DNA of 64,000 nt. It comes from Tubulanus polymorphus. Its lineage: Eukaryota > Nemertea > Palaeonemertea > Tubulaniformes > Tubulanidae. A model generated the notes under the pieces. It made no database searches. It was not told the origin of the DNA and saw only the letters and a list, made by a program, of their open reading frames with translations. The stretch covers positions 6,319,175 through 6,383,174 of the forward strand of contig NC_134032.1 of assembly GCF_964204645.1 (NCBI RefSeq). Reading direction: 5' to 3'. Positions 49,501 to 55,497 of the stretch are shown here, piece after piece (within the stretch, counting starts at the first letter, position 1; the number at the start of each line of letters is the position of its first letter). The position numbers were made by a program, and so were the translations under genes.

Positions 49501-51600
49501 TGGCGTCGTGACGAATGAATTCGTGAATGTGGCCCCTCCCTGGCGTAAAATACGCAGAGTTTTCGGCATGTAGTTCAACGAGCCTGAAAATAATTCGAAA
49601 CTGAGTAGTTGCCACTTTTTCTAAACAGTGGTTAGAAAATTTAATGAAGATTAACCATAAATAAGCCAGCCTTTTTACAGTTTCCAGGCGCCATTTTTTG
49701 GGTACCCGCTAGGTCCGGATTGTTAAATTTTGTGTCCCTACTTTTTCCGTTTGATTTTCTTATTTCATTCATTCCTCTAGGTTTGAACGAAGTAAAAATA
49801 TCGATGACAGCTGATAATTAACTTTTTTTATGATATTACTCATTCATAAATTTAATGCAACAATGTGCGCTGGAGAAGTAGTTATAAACATTGATATCTT
49901 CTTCCTGATAATTCAACTAGAATTATTGCTCATCTCAAGTTCGTAACTACAACAAATTTTTATCTACTTTCAAATTCTCAGGATCAAAAGGCATCTGTGG
50001 TCTTATGTGCTTTTTACCATTTTCAATTATCTTTATTAGTTTTTTAGTAATTGCGAAAAGTAACTTCGAAAACACGTTTTCTCCACAAGGTTCACAACAA
50101 CAAAGATTGTCATTTTGTCCTACGTGTTTTAATCGATTCCAAAACGACACGTACGGGTATACGATCGCAAATGTGAAAATCAGTTGTTACGTGGCACACG
50201 ATATGAGGCCCGCAGTCTCAATGCTGCGTTTATTGCAGTCACAAATTCACATGGCTACATGTGAAAATGGGCTAATACAGACCTTGTATGATCGAAACTG
50301 ACTTAAAATTCGTGGCGAATCTCATAACAACTATCATACACATGAGATCAATTTTGACGAAAAGTAAACGAATGTTAAAAGTTCCGCAATACGCAATATA
50401 TGCTAATATATTCAAAAGTTCCAATCTTTCCAACACAATTGATTAAGACTTTTCAAATTCAATTGGAAACACCTTCCAGCTCGTGTCACGATCAGTAAAA
50501 ATCTGTGGGTAATATTTGTCAAAATACCCTCCCAGCTCAGGGGATACCTATAATTTAAACAGTACAATCGTGTTATTATAAGTGAGCACACACAGGGAGT
50601 TGGCAGAAACAAATACTTCAGATCAATCCTTTCCCTTGGTCTTATTGACTTGATGAGGAATAGAATTAAATTGGATTTTCTGAAATTTGCTAAATAAAAC
50701 AAAATCAAAGTGAGTTTGACGTTTTATTTGTTCAATTAGGTAAAATGAATTGGATTTGATATCTTTTGCAGAAAAAATGTGATTGAATTTGCAGTTTGAG
50801 CACATGGCTAATTAGCATATCAAGGTCATCCATGCGATTTGAGAAAAAGCTATCTTCCCGAACTTTGCATAATTGTCATCAATATTTTCTGCAGTGCAAA
50901 TAGAAATAGTCCTCCCAAAAACCGAATCAACTAAACATTTCATAGAAATCGATTTGAAAAACAATCTTAAATTTTATGATAAAACCCGGAAGTAAAACAG
51001 TAGACGTTACCGCGGGTTCACGTGAACACCTGCTGAATTCTGCTGCTAAGCCAATCGAAGAGGAGTCTTTGCTTTCTGATTGGCTTTTTAAAACCAATAT
51101 TTTTGCTTTCAGATTTTCGCGAAAAAGGTCATAAAAATCTTAACCAGGCCCTTTTTCAAAATTCAGCTTCATGGGATTTGTAGAATGGATAACGCTTTAA
51201 CGAATGATTTGTATGAGTATATGCTCAGTTGCACAGTCAAATCGCAGCTCTGGAAACCATGACATTTAAATTCACTGCATTTGTATAGTAATAGGTTCAG
51301 CCTATAGGCTGGACTAATAATTATGAATAAATTCTTCATCTCACCGAGCTCCGAATCCTGGTCGTCGGTCAGGATGATCACGATATTCGGTTTTTTGCTG
51401 CGTTTCAAGTTTTTACGACTAGACTTTTTAGACCATCGCGCCCGCAACTCGTCCTCCGTACGGATTCCGTCGTTGTTATTCTCCGCAACGACGCGTTCGG
51501 TCGGATCAACGGACGAGGCGGCCTCGTTTCCAGTCACCGTTGCGATTATCGCAGTCATGGAAATGACGACAACAATGACCATGTCCCATCGAATGAGCAT
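13212..51600 (-). CDS. Sulf: Extracellular heparan-sulfate 6-O-endosulfatase (SULF1/SULF2 orthologue), 18 coding exons
   Basis: Eighteen exons with GT/AG boundaries and matching phases encode 1078 residues; vertebrate SULFs are about 870. A signal anchor lies in about residues 3-23. The sulfatase domain (about 70-425) has the metal-binding TDDQD (D79, D80), the formylglycine motif CCPSR (C115) and DHGYH in exon 6. The family's hydrophilic domain follows, with a furin-type RQKR/S site at 558-561, a coiled-coil-like stretch (588-650), an acidic Asp-rich insertion (696-790) and a strongly basic cluster (exon 14). The conserved C-terminal domain in exons 15-17 has [18 protein letters not shown] and [11 protein letters not shown]. 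The enzyme removes 6-O-sulfate from heparan sulfate at the cell surface and tunes Wnt, FGF and BMP signalling; this role is inferred from the family. All catalytic motifs are present, so the gene looks functional. Introns reach 10.4 kb and are full of transposons. The extra length lies mainly in exons 12, 13 and 18. Confidence 0.93.
13550..14230 (-). other. Distal part of SULF intron 17
   Basis: AT-rich intron sequence before the nested repeat cluster. No exon, RNA gene or recognised repeat is seen. Confidence 0.6.
14861..14980. repeat. Right inverted terminal repeat of the DIRS element
   Basis: About 120 bp starting TACCCTTTCCTATGG and ending CTATCTTTTT form the near-perfect inverted match of 20626-20746. 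A 40-bp unique extension (14820-14860) lies between it and the flank, which is typical of DIRS ends of unequal length. Confidence 0.92.
15037..15134. repeat. DIRS internal complementary region (ICR)
   Basis: The first half (to about 15095) is the reverse complement of the right outer end (14820-14884). The second half is the reverse complement of the left outer end (20720-20765). They meet at an AT (15094-15095). In DIRS elements the ICR is thought to serve as splint for circularising the new DNA, so this copy keeps the full end architecture. Confidence 0.88.
15382..16500 (-). pseudogene. DIRS tyrosine recombinase, interrupted by one TGA
   Basis: The frame begins near 16500 ([21 protein letters not shown]-like core-binding part), continues through [18 protein letters not shown] with the first catalytic Arg, then after a TGA at 15814-15816 reads [11 protein letters not shown] (His-x-x-Arg box) and [16 protein letters not shown] with the likely nucleophile Tyr. 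It overlaps the methyltransferase end in another frame, as is usual for DIRS elements. The enzyme would integrate the circular cDNA. The stop makes it non-functional unless read through. Confidence 0.82.
16479..16960 (-). pseudogene. DIRS RNase H end and Dam-like methyltransferase domain
   Basis: The frame reads [20 protein letters not shown] (end of RNase H), then [20 protein letters not shown] and [20 protein letters not shown], followed by [11 protein letters not shown]. This is the phage-type N6-adenine methyltransferase-like module found after RNase H in DIRS and PAT elements; its role is unknown. The frame differs from that of the preceding RNase H segment, implying a frameshift near 16960-16980. 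Confidence 0.7.
16975..17300 (-). pseudogene. DIRS RNase H domain with internal TGA
   Basis: The frame reads [19 protein letters not shown] (first catalytic Asp in TDAS), then [11 protein letters not shown], a TGA at 17104-17106, then [20 protein letters not shown] with a further catalytic Asp (TDNST). The RNase H would remove the RNA strand after reverse transcription. The stop falls where family members usually read through, so it is a mutation. Confidence 0.8.
17448..18393 (-). pseudogene. DIRS reverse transcriptase, frameshifted
   Basis: RT motifs in order: [55 protein letters not shown] (catalytic Asp), [17 protein letters not shown], then, in another frame, VYLDDWLIV (catalytic DD), and in a third frame [20 protein letters not shown]. 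About 20 residues expected between YLDD and GFRVN are missing, so a deletion as well as a frameshift has occurred. It starts by overlapping the Gag frame. Confidence 0.88.
18260..20380 (-). pseudogene. DIRS Gag-like ORF, broken into several frames
   Basis: The N-terminal part (from about 20380) has a zinc-binding cluster, CASCRR...CKICEVW, typical of DIRS Gag. It is followed by Arg/Ser/Pro-rich repeats ([19 protein letters not shown]) and an RS-rich region ([16 protein letters not shown]). The conserved C-terminal half (18260-19063; [20 protein letters not shown]) stays open for 267 codons. Between them the frame changes at least four times. The protein would coat the element RNA. Confidence 0.7.
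20626..20746. repeat. Left inverted terminal repeat of the DIRS element
   Basis: The reverse complement of this 120-bp stretch matches 14861-14980 with only a few mismatches. A short extension with CGACGGAAATAT (20752-20765) reaches the target boundary. Confidence 0.92.
21297..22222 (-). other. SULF intron 17, stretch without gene
   Basis: AT-rich sequence with repeated short words around GAAACA and CATGTTTCAT (about 21450-21880) but no definable element. Open frames here have no family features. Confidence 0.5.
22223..22475. mobile_element. MITE with 13-bp inverted ends (GCCGCGATCACAC)
   Basis: The left end GCCGCGATCACAC pairs with the right end GTGTGATTGCGGC (12 of 13). Internal words such as TTTGGCCCGGGTTTGCCC recur at 55498-55600. 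It is about 250 bp with no coding capacity and directly abuts the next MITE. Confidence 0.6.
22478..22764. mobile_element. MITE with 19-bp inverted ends (AACACGCTTGCTGCCAGCT)
   Basis: The right end AGCTGGCAGCGAATGTGTT is the inverted match of the left with three or four differences, flanked by TA on both sides, as in Tc1/mariner-type insertions. A second copy lies inverted at 52430-52745; both share a central block with CTTTGTTCTCAATGCTCAT. Confidence 0.75.
22765..23912 (-). other. SULF intron 17 next to exon 17
   Basis: No exon is seen. Near 23060-23120 and 23560-23620 are words related to the TTAA MITE family (AAGTGTTGGAGATA, AAAGGGTTAAT), with two GG.CGAGC(C/A)TGAAC motifs at about 23545 and 23595, so a decayed MITE of about 550 bp may lie here. 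Confidence 0.4.
23913..24033 (-). CDS. Sulf: SULF exon 17: C-terminal helix
   Basis: The exon encodes [20 protein letters not shown], then [13 protein letters not shown], matching '[29 protein letters not shown]'. The acceptor is TTTTTCAG and the donor GTAGGT, ending in phase 1. The following intron is 10.4 kb. Confidence 0.92.
24571..24790. mobile_element. Fragment of the TTAA (piggyBac-type) MITE family
   Basis: GTGCAGACTAATTAGAAACC, then AAGTGCTGGAGATAATTTGA and ACCATCTTTCAATAGAGATC match the complete copy at 48704-49003. The terminal TTAA ends are eroded. Confidence 0.65.
25655..25715 (+). repeat. tRNA-like SINE head (weak)
   Basis: A B-box-like CAGGTTCGAATCCCG at about 25692-25706 follows CCCGGCCGGTTCAGCATCA. 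The A box is poor and there is no cloverleaf, so this is a SINE remnant rather than a tRNA gene. Confidence 0.35.
26448..26496. mobile_element. End fragment of the TTAA MITE family
   Basis: CACACTGCGGTGTAGACGCA followed by CTGAAAGGATTAA repeats the right end of the copy at 48704-49003. The left end was not found. Confidence 0.55.
26524..26666 (-). CDS. Sulf: SULF exon 16: C-terminal domain core
   Basis: The exon encodes [20 protein letters not shown], then [20 protein letters not shown], near-identical to the most conserved block of the SULF C-terminus. The acceptor is AATTTCAG and the donor GTACGT, phase 0. Confidence 0.95.
27639..27731 (-). CDS. Sulf: SULF exon 15: start of C-terminal domain
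   Basis: The exon encodes [20 protein letters not shown], aligned with '[22 protein letters not shown]'. I place the start after TTTCATATAG at 27731; an alternative AG 16 bases further in would break the phase with exon 14. Confidence 0.9.
27820..28024. repeat. Dispersed repeat shared with 62720-63010
   Basis: GGGGTTGTT..TTTCTTATCAAGAGGT.CTTCGTGCCACTC here resembles units near 62750 and 62930 (GGGGGTTGTTTCTTTTCAAG). It stops a few bases from the donor of SULF exon 14. Confidence 0.45.
28028..28188 (-). CDS. Sulf: SULF exon 14: basic cluster
   Basis: The exon encodes [20 protein letters not shown] and a further [14 protein letters not shown], equivalent to the basic, heparan-sulfate-binding end of the hydrophilic domain in vertebrates. 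It continues about 18 residues beyond the vertebrate pattern to a GTAAGT donor. The intron before it is 6.2 kb and repeat-rich. Confidence 0.88.
30414..31444. mobile_element. TTAA-flanked MITE, host of a nested element
   Basis: The left end is TTAA then CCCATTAGCACTCA; the right end is TGAGTGCTAATGGG then TTAA, a perfect inverted pair of 14 bp. TTAA target duplication with CCC/GGG ends is the piggyBac pattern. Without the nested element the MITE is about 280 bp. There is no transposase. Confidence 0.8.
30568..31313. mobile_element. hAT-like non-autonomous element nested in the TTAA MITE
   Basis: It begins CAGGGATGAAAA and ends TTTTCATCCCTG, fitting the CAG(A/G)G end rule of hAT elements; about 746 bp without a transposase. 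An 8-bp target duplication is not clear (CAAGGCTT against AGTCTTTC), which lowers confidence. Another such end lies near 34023-34040. Confidence 0.5.
32549..33764 (+). repeat. Copy 2 of the 152-bp-monomer repeat family (uninterrupted)
   Basis: It starts AACTAGGGGTCCAGGG and has monomers starting near 32625, 32778 and 33038, plus a truncated unit near 32938. The right part contains ACCTGTCTCAGG (33247), a GGAC microsatellite (33693-33712) and the terminal hairpin 33729-33759 followed by CTAAAAA. The junction GAAAAAT/ACCTG at 33246/33247 is the empty form of the DIRS target. Confidence 0.9.
34343..34640 (-). CDS. Sulf: SULF exon 13: acidic low-complexity insertion
   Basis: The exon encodes about 100 mostly acidic residues ([19 protein letters not shown]) with a Gly run, an Asp run (DNDDDDDED, coded by a GAT microsatellite near 34425-34445) and a CNC motif (EDENCNCD) that probably equals 'EECSC' of vertebrates. 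The acceptor is TTTAG and the donor GTAGGT. The exon is in phase on both sides. Confidence 0.82.
34673..34862 (+). repeat. Fragment of the 152-bp-monomer family in SULF intron 12
   Basis: GTAGATACATGTATAAACGA, CTAAAATAACAGGATTCTGT and GTGAATGCAATAGCC match the 3' third of the full copies. It begins within 35 bp of the exon 13 acceptor. Confidence 0.65.
35000..35168 (-). CDS. Sulf: SULF exon 12: Pro/Ser/Thr-rich extension
   Basis: The exon begins [11 protein letters not shown], the conserved continuation of exon 11 (vertebrate 'EVRGHLKRRKP'), then turns into a low-complexity stretch rich in T, P and S ([18 protein letters not shown]) without a vertebrate counterpart. The donor is GTAGGA, phase 1. 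Confidence 0.85.
35195..35311. repeat. Short tandem repeat, about 27-bp unit
   Basis: Four diverged units of TGAAAGTGTGCACA.A.TT.CATAC lie in SULF intron 11 next to the exon 12 acceptor. Confidence 0.7.
35688..35842 (-). CDS. Sulf: SULF exon 11: coiled-coil segment
   Basis: The exon encodes [20 protein letters not shown], then [20 protein letters not shown], matching 'HKCFILPNDSIHCERELY...[20 protein letters not shown]' of vertebrate SULF1. The acceptor is TTTTGCAG and the donor GTAAGT, phase 0. Confidence 0.92.
36873..37031 (-). CDS. Sulf: SULF exon 10: furin-site exon
   Basis: The exon encodes [25 protein letters not shown] fits the furin consensus and stands where vertebrate SULF1 has RQTR/S, a region known to be cleaved during maturation. 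It continues [11 protein letters not shown] to a GTAAGT donor. Confidence 0.88.
37230..37445. repeat. Low-complexity TATTTC-rich stretch next to exon 9
   Basis: Repeated variants of AGGATATTTCT and GATATTTCTTT fill the first 200 bp of the intron behind SULF exon 9. It looks like a degenerate tandem repeat with a period near 20-30 bp. Confidence 0.5.
37451..37640 (-). CDS. Sulf: SULF exon 9: Cys-rich part of the hydrophilic domain
   Basis: The exon starts [20 protein letters not shown], which aligns with the 'KWQCIEDTSGKLRIHKC' block of vertebrate SULFs, then continues [20 protein letters not shown]. The acceptor is CTATAG and the donor GTAAGA. A 6.3-kb intron full of repeats separates it from exon 8. 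Confidence 0.92.
39140..39369 (-). repeat. tRNA-derived SINE, best copy
   Basis: On the minus strand it begins GAGCTCGGTAGCTCAGTGAG (A-box region), then GGGTTCGAGTCCTG (B box; complement of 39289-39302), spaced as in a tRNA with a long variable part. A unique body follows, ending in T/G-rich TTTGTTTG on the plus strand. The body is shared with 7800-7985. The head abuts copy 3 of the repeat family within about 10 bp. Confidence 0.72.
39380..40595 (+). repeat. Copy 3 of the 152-bp-monomer repeat family (uninterrupted)
   Basis: Four head-to-tail monomers of about 152 bp start near 39460, 39612, 39764 and 39919, each with CGCCC.CTGGTG(A/G)CCATAT. The right part begins at ACCTGTCTCAGG (40129) and ends with the hairpin 40561-40591 and CTAAAAA. 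The start carries GCCCACTTGGGA, the inverted match of TCCCAAGTGGGC at the end. No protein is encoded. Subterminal inverted repeats, internal tandem repeats and a 3' hairpin recall the Helentron-derived non-autonomous elements ('pearl'-like) of molluscs, but this is inference. Confidence 0.88.
41662..41775 (+). other. GC-rich open patch, possible exon or remnant
   Basis: After a possible acceptor (CAAGTCTAG at about 41650) a frame reads [20 protein letters not shown] and on to [12 protein letters not shown]...KL, then TAG. Composition is clearly richer in GC than the surrounding intron. A second frame is also open for about 35 codons. I do not recognise either. It may be a terminal exon of a nested plus-strand gene or a retrocopy remnant. 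Confidence 0.25.
42612..43644. mobile_element. Non-autonomous element with 10-bp inverted ends (AGGTTGCACA)
   Basis: AGGTTGCACA (42612-42621) pairs with TGTGCAACCT (43635-43644). Both subterminal regions are rich in AACGTT palindromes, including three perfect 13-bp copies of TTGTTTGACAACG at 43551-43589. No transposase is seen, and the target duplication is not clear. Confidence 0.5.
43924..44059 (-). CDS. Sulf: SULF exon 8: start of the hydrophilic domain
   Basis: The exon encodes [20 protein letters not shown] and [16 protein letters not shown], matching the 'IWRDTFLVERG ... LCQQARYQTACEQPGQ' region of vertebrate SULF1. It ends in phase 0 at GTTTGT, a less common but usable donor. Confidence 0.88.
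44060..45620 (-). other. SULF intron 7
   Basis: A 1.6-kb intron. It includes a dispersed repeat (45170-45250) also present inverted at 54355-54430. No gene is seen. Confidence 0.6.
45170..45250. repeat. Dispersed repeat, inverted copy at 54355-54430
   Basis: TTTTTGAGAGTATTTGTGCT, ATCATCAATAT.GGGG and GCTAGACTGGTTGCCGGTCA recur in reverse complement near 54355-54430. The family is unidentified. Confidence 0.6.
45621..45749 (-). CDS. Sulf: SULF exon 7: end of sulfatase fold
   Basis: The exon encodes [20 protein letters not shown] and [13 protein letters not shown], the standard ending of the N-terminal sulfatase subdomain. The acceptor is GCTTTTAG and the donor GTAAAT, with a split Lys codon into exon 8. 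Confidence 0.94.
46219..46394 (-). CDS. Sulf: SULF exon 6: second metal-binding segment
   Basis: The exon encodes [23 protein letters not shown] supplies metal and sulfate-binding residues, and the lysine is an active-site residue of sulfatases. It then reads [17 protein letters not shown]. The acceptor is ACTGTAG and the donor GTAAGT. Confidence 0.95.
46693..46930. repeat. GC-rich repeat with CTTATGTC/GACATAAG ends
   Basis: GGCTTATGTCAACAAGCAAC at the left is mirrored by CGCAACCGACATAAGCTG at the right. Inside are many GCGACGC and CTACCGACG words. A related GC-rich repeat lies at 56945-57280. It sits in SULF intron 5 and is far richer in CpG than its surroundings. Confidence 0.5.
47185..47335 (-). 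CDS. Sulf: SULF exon 5: catalytic domain
   Basis: The exon encodes [20 protein letters not shown] and later [15 protein letters not shown], conserved in the family. It starts after TATTTTAG and ends in phase 0 at GTAACA. Confidence 0.93.
47605..47700 (-). CDS. Sulf: SULF exon 4: catalytic domain
   Basis: This short 96-bp exon encodes [20 protein letters not shown], whose [11 protein letters not shown] block is a SULF signature. The acceptor is TTTTTAG and the donor GTACCT. Confidence 0.94.
47951..48066. mobile_element. Fragment of the TTAA MITE family
   Basis: CCTTTTCAGTGCTGACCAAT and AAGTGCTGGAGATAATTTGA match the left third of the copy at 48704-49003. It is in SULF intron 3. Confidence 0.65.
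48208..48433 (-). CDS. Sulf: SULF exon 3: catalytic domain
   Basis: The exon encodes [20 protein letters not shown], a block almost invariant in the SULF family, then [15 protein letters not shown]. The acceptor is ATTGTAG, the donor GTATGC, and the exon ends in phase 2. Confidence 0.95.
48540..48600 (+). repeat. tRNA-like SINE remnant (weak)
   Basis: GGCCTGGGTTCGAACTGGG resembles a B box and T-loop; TGGTGAATTGGTTAATTGGC about 35 bp upstream resembles an A-box region. No closed acceptor stem is visible. Confidence 0.35.
48704..49003. mobile_element. Complete TTAA (piggyBac-type) MITE, 300 bp
   Basis: TTAA then CCCTTTCAGTGC at the left; GCACTGAAAGGG then TTAA at the right. Inside are several short CACCGCA.TGCGGTG hairpins. 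It is the best member of a family with copies at 51785-52038 and fragments at 24571, 26448 and 47951. It lies in SULF intron 2. Confidence 0.85.
49344..49583 (-). CDS. Sulf: SULF exon 2: formylglycine (catalytic) exon
   Basis: The exon starts after TATTTTCAG and ends at GTAAGT. It encodes [20 protein letters not shown]: the first Cys of CCPSR is the residue converted to formylglycine, the nucleophile of sulfatases. [14 protein letters not shown] follows, as in vertebrate SULFs. Confidence 0.95.
49584..51344 (-). other. SULF intron 1
   Basis: A 1.8-kb intron without a recognised repeat or exon. Several 60-98-codon open frames lie here on both strands without support. Confidence 0.6.
51345..51600 (-). 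CDS. Sulf: SULF exon 1: signal peptide and first metal-binding motif
   Basis: The ATG at 51598-51600 starts [19 protein letters not shown], a good secretory leader. An in-frame upstream ATG at 51649-51651 would add 17 residues before it; the inner one is preferred because the hydrophobic stretch then begins at the N-terminus. The exon ends [14 protein letters not shown] plus one base at a GTGAGA donor. TDDQD supplies two calcium ligands. Confidence 0.88.
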
Positions 51601-51784
51601 AGTGGCTGTTAATAGAGGGCACTGCACAAACACACACACTGGTGATGTCACCGCGTCAAGTTTACAACAGTCATCTGCTCTACAAAATATAACACAAATT
51701 CACATTAGCTTTACAAACAATTGATAATTGATTTTGATAAAACAGAAATCCGGCTAAAAGATTAAAAACATTATCCATCGAGAA

Positions 51785-52038
51785 TTAATCCTTTCAGCGC
51801 GGTGCATAAGGCTTTGATGGACTTTGCCAGTACACCTCATCATAGTGTATAGATGTTATTGGTCATAAGTTTTCATCTCTTTTAAAAGATGGCAGCACCT
51901 TTCAAAGTGAAATATTAGTAACTTGACACGCTATAGGCCTAGTGGTATGCCCATTATTCGACACACTGGGATGGAATTTTTGAAAATTTCAAAATTATCT
52001 CCAGCACTTTCAGATTAGTCAGCACTGAAAGGGTTTAA
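51785..52038. mobile_element. TTAA MITE, inverted relative to the 48.7-kb copy
   Basis: The left end is TTAATCCTTTCAGCGC, the right end GCACTGAAAGGGTTTAA. Internal words (AAAGATGGCAGCACCTTTCA, AAATTATCTCCAGCACTTTC) are the reverse complement of the copy at 48704-49003. It lies 190 bp upstream of the SULF start codon. Confidence 0.78.
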
Positions 52039-52429
52039 CCAAATAATTCACCAGAGGTTAAAAACATTTGCAATGCTGCCAACCTTGATTTTATCTTTTG
52101 CTGAGCACATTTCCAAGTTAATCAGTATTTTGCAAAAATTTTCCAGTAGACCCAAATTTTCAAACCAGAAGATTAAAAGTCTGTAGGCCTATTAGGGTGA
52201 ATTACATAGAACATAAGTTTTCTTTCACAAACTCTGACACTGTACTAGTCCCCATCTTCACTTAGATAAGATGGCGCACTAGTATAGCATCAAAGACACT
52301 AGATGAAGATGGGCGGTTGCCATGGGGATACACGAACTAATGAATGTCAACCAGACCAAAATCCCAATCAGACTTATAATTATGATTGAGACGAGATTAA
52401 GAAAAAACTTAACATAATTTATCTAGAGA

Positions 52430-52745
52430 ATTTACCGATCACTGCCATCTTGATAATACGGCAATACATTCGTAGCGGTAGCGGGATGGTGCCGCTACGA
52501 ATGTATTCATAGTTGACCAAGAGCTGTAACACAGTCAGCCTTTGCTCAAAATTGACTGATAAGCATTGAGAACGAAGCTGAGTTTGTTCCATTGCTATTT
52601 TAGTCAAAAAGGAACTGTGTCATTCCCATGTGCCAGAATGCAAATATCGAACAGTGAATAGGAAGTATCAATATATCGTAAGGGTGACAGAACTGGAAGT
52701 ATGAGTATATCTGTAGCCGGCAGCGAATGTGTTGATCAGTAACAT
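52430..52745. mobile_element. Second copy of the 19-bp-TIR MITE, inverted
   Basis: The right end GTAGCCGGCAGCGAATGTGTT is the complement of the left end of 22478-22764. The interior shares CAAAATTGACTGATAAGCAT and AATGACACAGTTCC-type words in reverse. The other end is eroded, and it contains a private palindrome around ACATTCGTAGCGG. Confidence 0.65.
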
Positions 52746-53039
52746 TTTAATTTTTTTCAGTACTCCTCCCTGGTGAAAAATCTGTAACAATTTACTAAAC
52801 ACAGAACGCCGTATCTCCACAAGATTTTATGGAAAAATGAGACCGGAAAAATGAGAATAGTTGGCAGCTCTATGTATTGGAAATAAACCGATTTCTACCT
52901 TCAGAGTAAAAGTTATTGCGACAGCTATGGAATTGACTGTTCTCAATTCTTCTCACTGGGCAAAACATTTAAAATGAATGACCGTTAATCTTAACTTAGA
53001 AGACAAATCTAATCAACAACTGGGTCTTGAACCAGCAAC

Positions 53040-53210
53040 ACGGTCGGCTTAGATTAAGACCAGTCTAAGACCATCTAACAATCTAAATTGGTCAGACTAA
53101 ATGCATTTGGTTCGATAGCTGATCTGCGTAATAACTTAAGACCAGTTGAAACTCATTTAGGTTCAATAACCAATGTAACAACTTAAGACCAGTATAAGTT
53201 CATTTAAGAA
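53040..53210. repeat. Imperfect tandem repeat with TTAAGACCAGT core
   Basis: Three or four units of AACTTAAGACCAGT..AA.CTCATTTAGGTTCAATA with a period near 45-50 bp. Related words occur at 46500-46620 and 61790-61880. Confidence 0.5.
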
Positions 53211-54354
53211 TTAACACGGCCTTGTTTCATGTTTCAGAGTAATGCACGCACCGTCACTAAACAAGCAAGAAAGCATTTCTGTGCACATATCTTGCTAGTA
53301 CACGCCAGGCTTTACTAGGAGATTGATTGAAAAAAGGACAACTGATTTTTTACTGTATGAAACCCACAACGGCTGGTAGGCCTATGTAATTTCATGTGCA
53401 GAATTTTTTTCTTAATTTTCCAAGAATCTTACAAGACCACCCAGACCACCCGCGCAACAACGCATTATCGTTTTTAACATCAGGGAACAGAATGCCTCTT
53501 TTATAATTCCATTGAAATTTCCACCTAGATATGAAATACCGATTAGCCATTGTAAGCACGTATAGGCCTAATTCTAAAGTGAAAAAAGTATACTCATAAA
53601 GCATGCACGAGATGCCTGAAATGCCTAAAAATAAATGTACTTATAATTAAGTGTTTGGTACTGGAAAAAATGTTCGCCATGAATAGGTGTTCATTATGGC
53701 ATTGAACTCAAATCAAATTTATTTGAGATCTATGATTATGGAGAGGCTCAAGTTAAGATGAGATTATTTCATAACTCTCCTACCATTTCCATGGTAGACC
53801 AATGTGGAACGAAAAAAATCATTCCCTTTCAGAATATCTTCAGCGAAAAATTAATTAATTTTTTTGTAACAACGTTTTTTAAGGTAAATGCATGGCATTC
53901 CCAATTTCCCAAATATCCAATGAAGTAAGAAGATTAGTATCATACATTATCATTCAGCAGAATTACCTGGTAATTCATCACGAACGGTAAAAAATTATAA
54001 CGAACTCGTTCATAATGAAAACCGTGACAGCAAAAGCATATCGATTGACGACTTTTGACAGTGCAGACATGTCTGGAACATAACCAGAAAAAGAAAAATA
54101 ACTCCAAAGTTTATTAACGTTTTTGAGGATTGACACAATAGAGCAATAGAGCAGGGCTACCAACATCTGAAAAGTGCTCAGTAATAAATTGAATTTTTTT
54201 CAGTAACATTTCATTGAAATATGAAAGAAAATGTTCATAACATTGGTAACATCTTTCATATTTCTGTTTGCATCAAACAAATTTAATCAGTATTTCTCAT
54301 TATAAAAGATTATCAGGAACAGTTGGCAGCTCTGCTAGAGATTAATAGCCTATC

Positions 54355-54430
54355 TTGAATTGACCGGCAACCAGACTAGCCCCCCCACCCCAATATCGAC
54401 GACGTAGAGCATATCCACTCAAAAATTCAT
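54355..54430. repeat. Dispersed repeat, inverted copy of 45170-45250
   Basis: TTGAATTGACCGGCAACCAG, then ATCGACGACGTAGAGCATAT, is the reverse complement of the 45-kb copy with a few differences. Confidence 0.6.
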
Positions 54431-55497
54431 TGTTTTCCATTTGTCATTTGACTGAGCTGTCCGCCTATACTTTGTACATTTCTTTTTTTTTAAATCATGA
54501 TCAAGCAAACAATAACAGACCCGTCAGTTAGGGCCTTGTACTGATGACACATTTTATTGTAGTTTACAATTTGACCCAGCCCCATTAGGAGAAACAAGGT
54601 ATTTAACAGAACATAAGTCATGAAATATGTTTGATTACAACCTCAAAAGTCACAATTGTTATTGTTACTTTGAAACGCCAATATTGATGCTGTACGGCAC
54701 ATCCATTCACACAGAACCCCTTATATATAGCATTAAGGTATCGATGTATAAAAACATTATTGAAACGGTTTACGGCATCACAAAATTGTTCACTGTGGAC
54801 AGGTGTTCATTGTGTAGAAAGGTTCTCATTACTTGAAAACGGTCTGAAAAATCTTGGTACCAAGGAAAAAGCTTTTGGTGACGAAGAGGTGTTCATACCT
54901 CATGTTTTAAGTAATTACTCACCCATTCATTGAAGTGAATATTCACACAATACTCAGTATTATTTAGTCAACTCATGTTCATAGTGGCAAGGCTGTTAGA
55001 ATATTCAATACAGCAACTTTGAAGAACACTTTTTTCACTGCCTGTATCGTTTCCTTACTGATCCACAAAAATATTCAAAAACCAATTACATAACATGTTT
55101 CATATGCCGCAAAATCAGGTTGGTTCTTAAAAGTCATTGGCACGTTAATCATTCCAATTTCTATTTCAGTTAAATCATGGGCTCTAAAACGAAATTAAAA
55201 AGAGTCCATGGTTTGATACGATCCCGAAAAGCCATAAAAAGAAGGCATAACAGCTTTCAATAAGCATTACTCCAGTGATCTATGACGTTGTTTGATTCAC
55301 TCAACTGCCTAGTTACAATGTTGAAAAAATAGATCTCTACGTTCCATCAACTGTATCATCTCTCATCTATAATTTCTAAAATGGCATCCTTGGATAACTA
55401 CATAAACTGAGACGAACCTTATGTGAATGTTGAGGATTGTTATGCACAACGACTGTAGGCCTATAGTACAGCCTCTGCAGTAGAAGCCTAGAGTATA

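Noticed and set aside
55190-55265. Short basic frame MGSKTKLKRVHGLIRSRKAI after an acceptor-like site
   Set aside because: Only 28 codons with no donor behind it and no family; chance is likely in AT-rich DNA.
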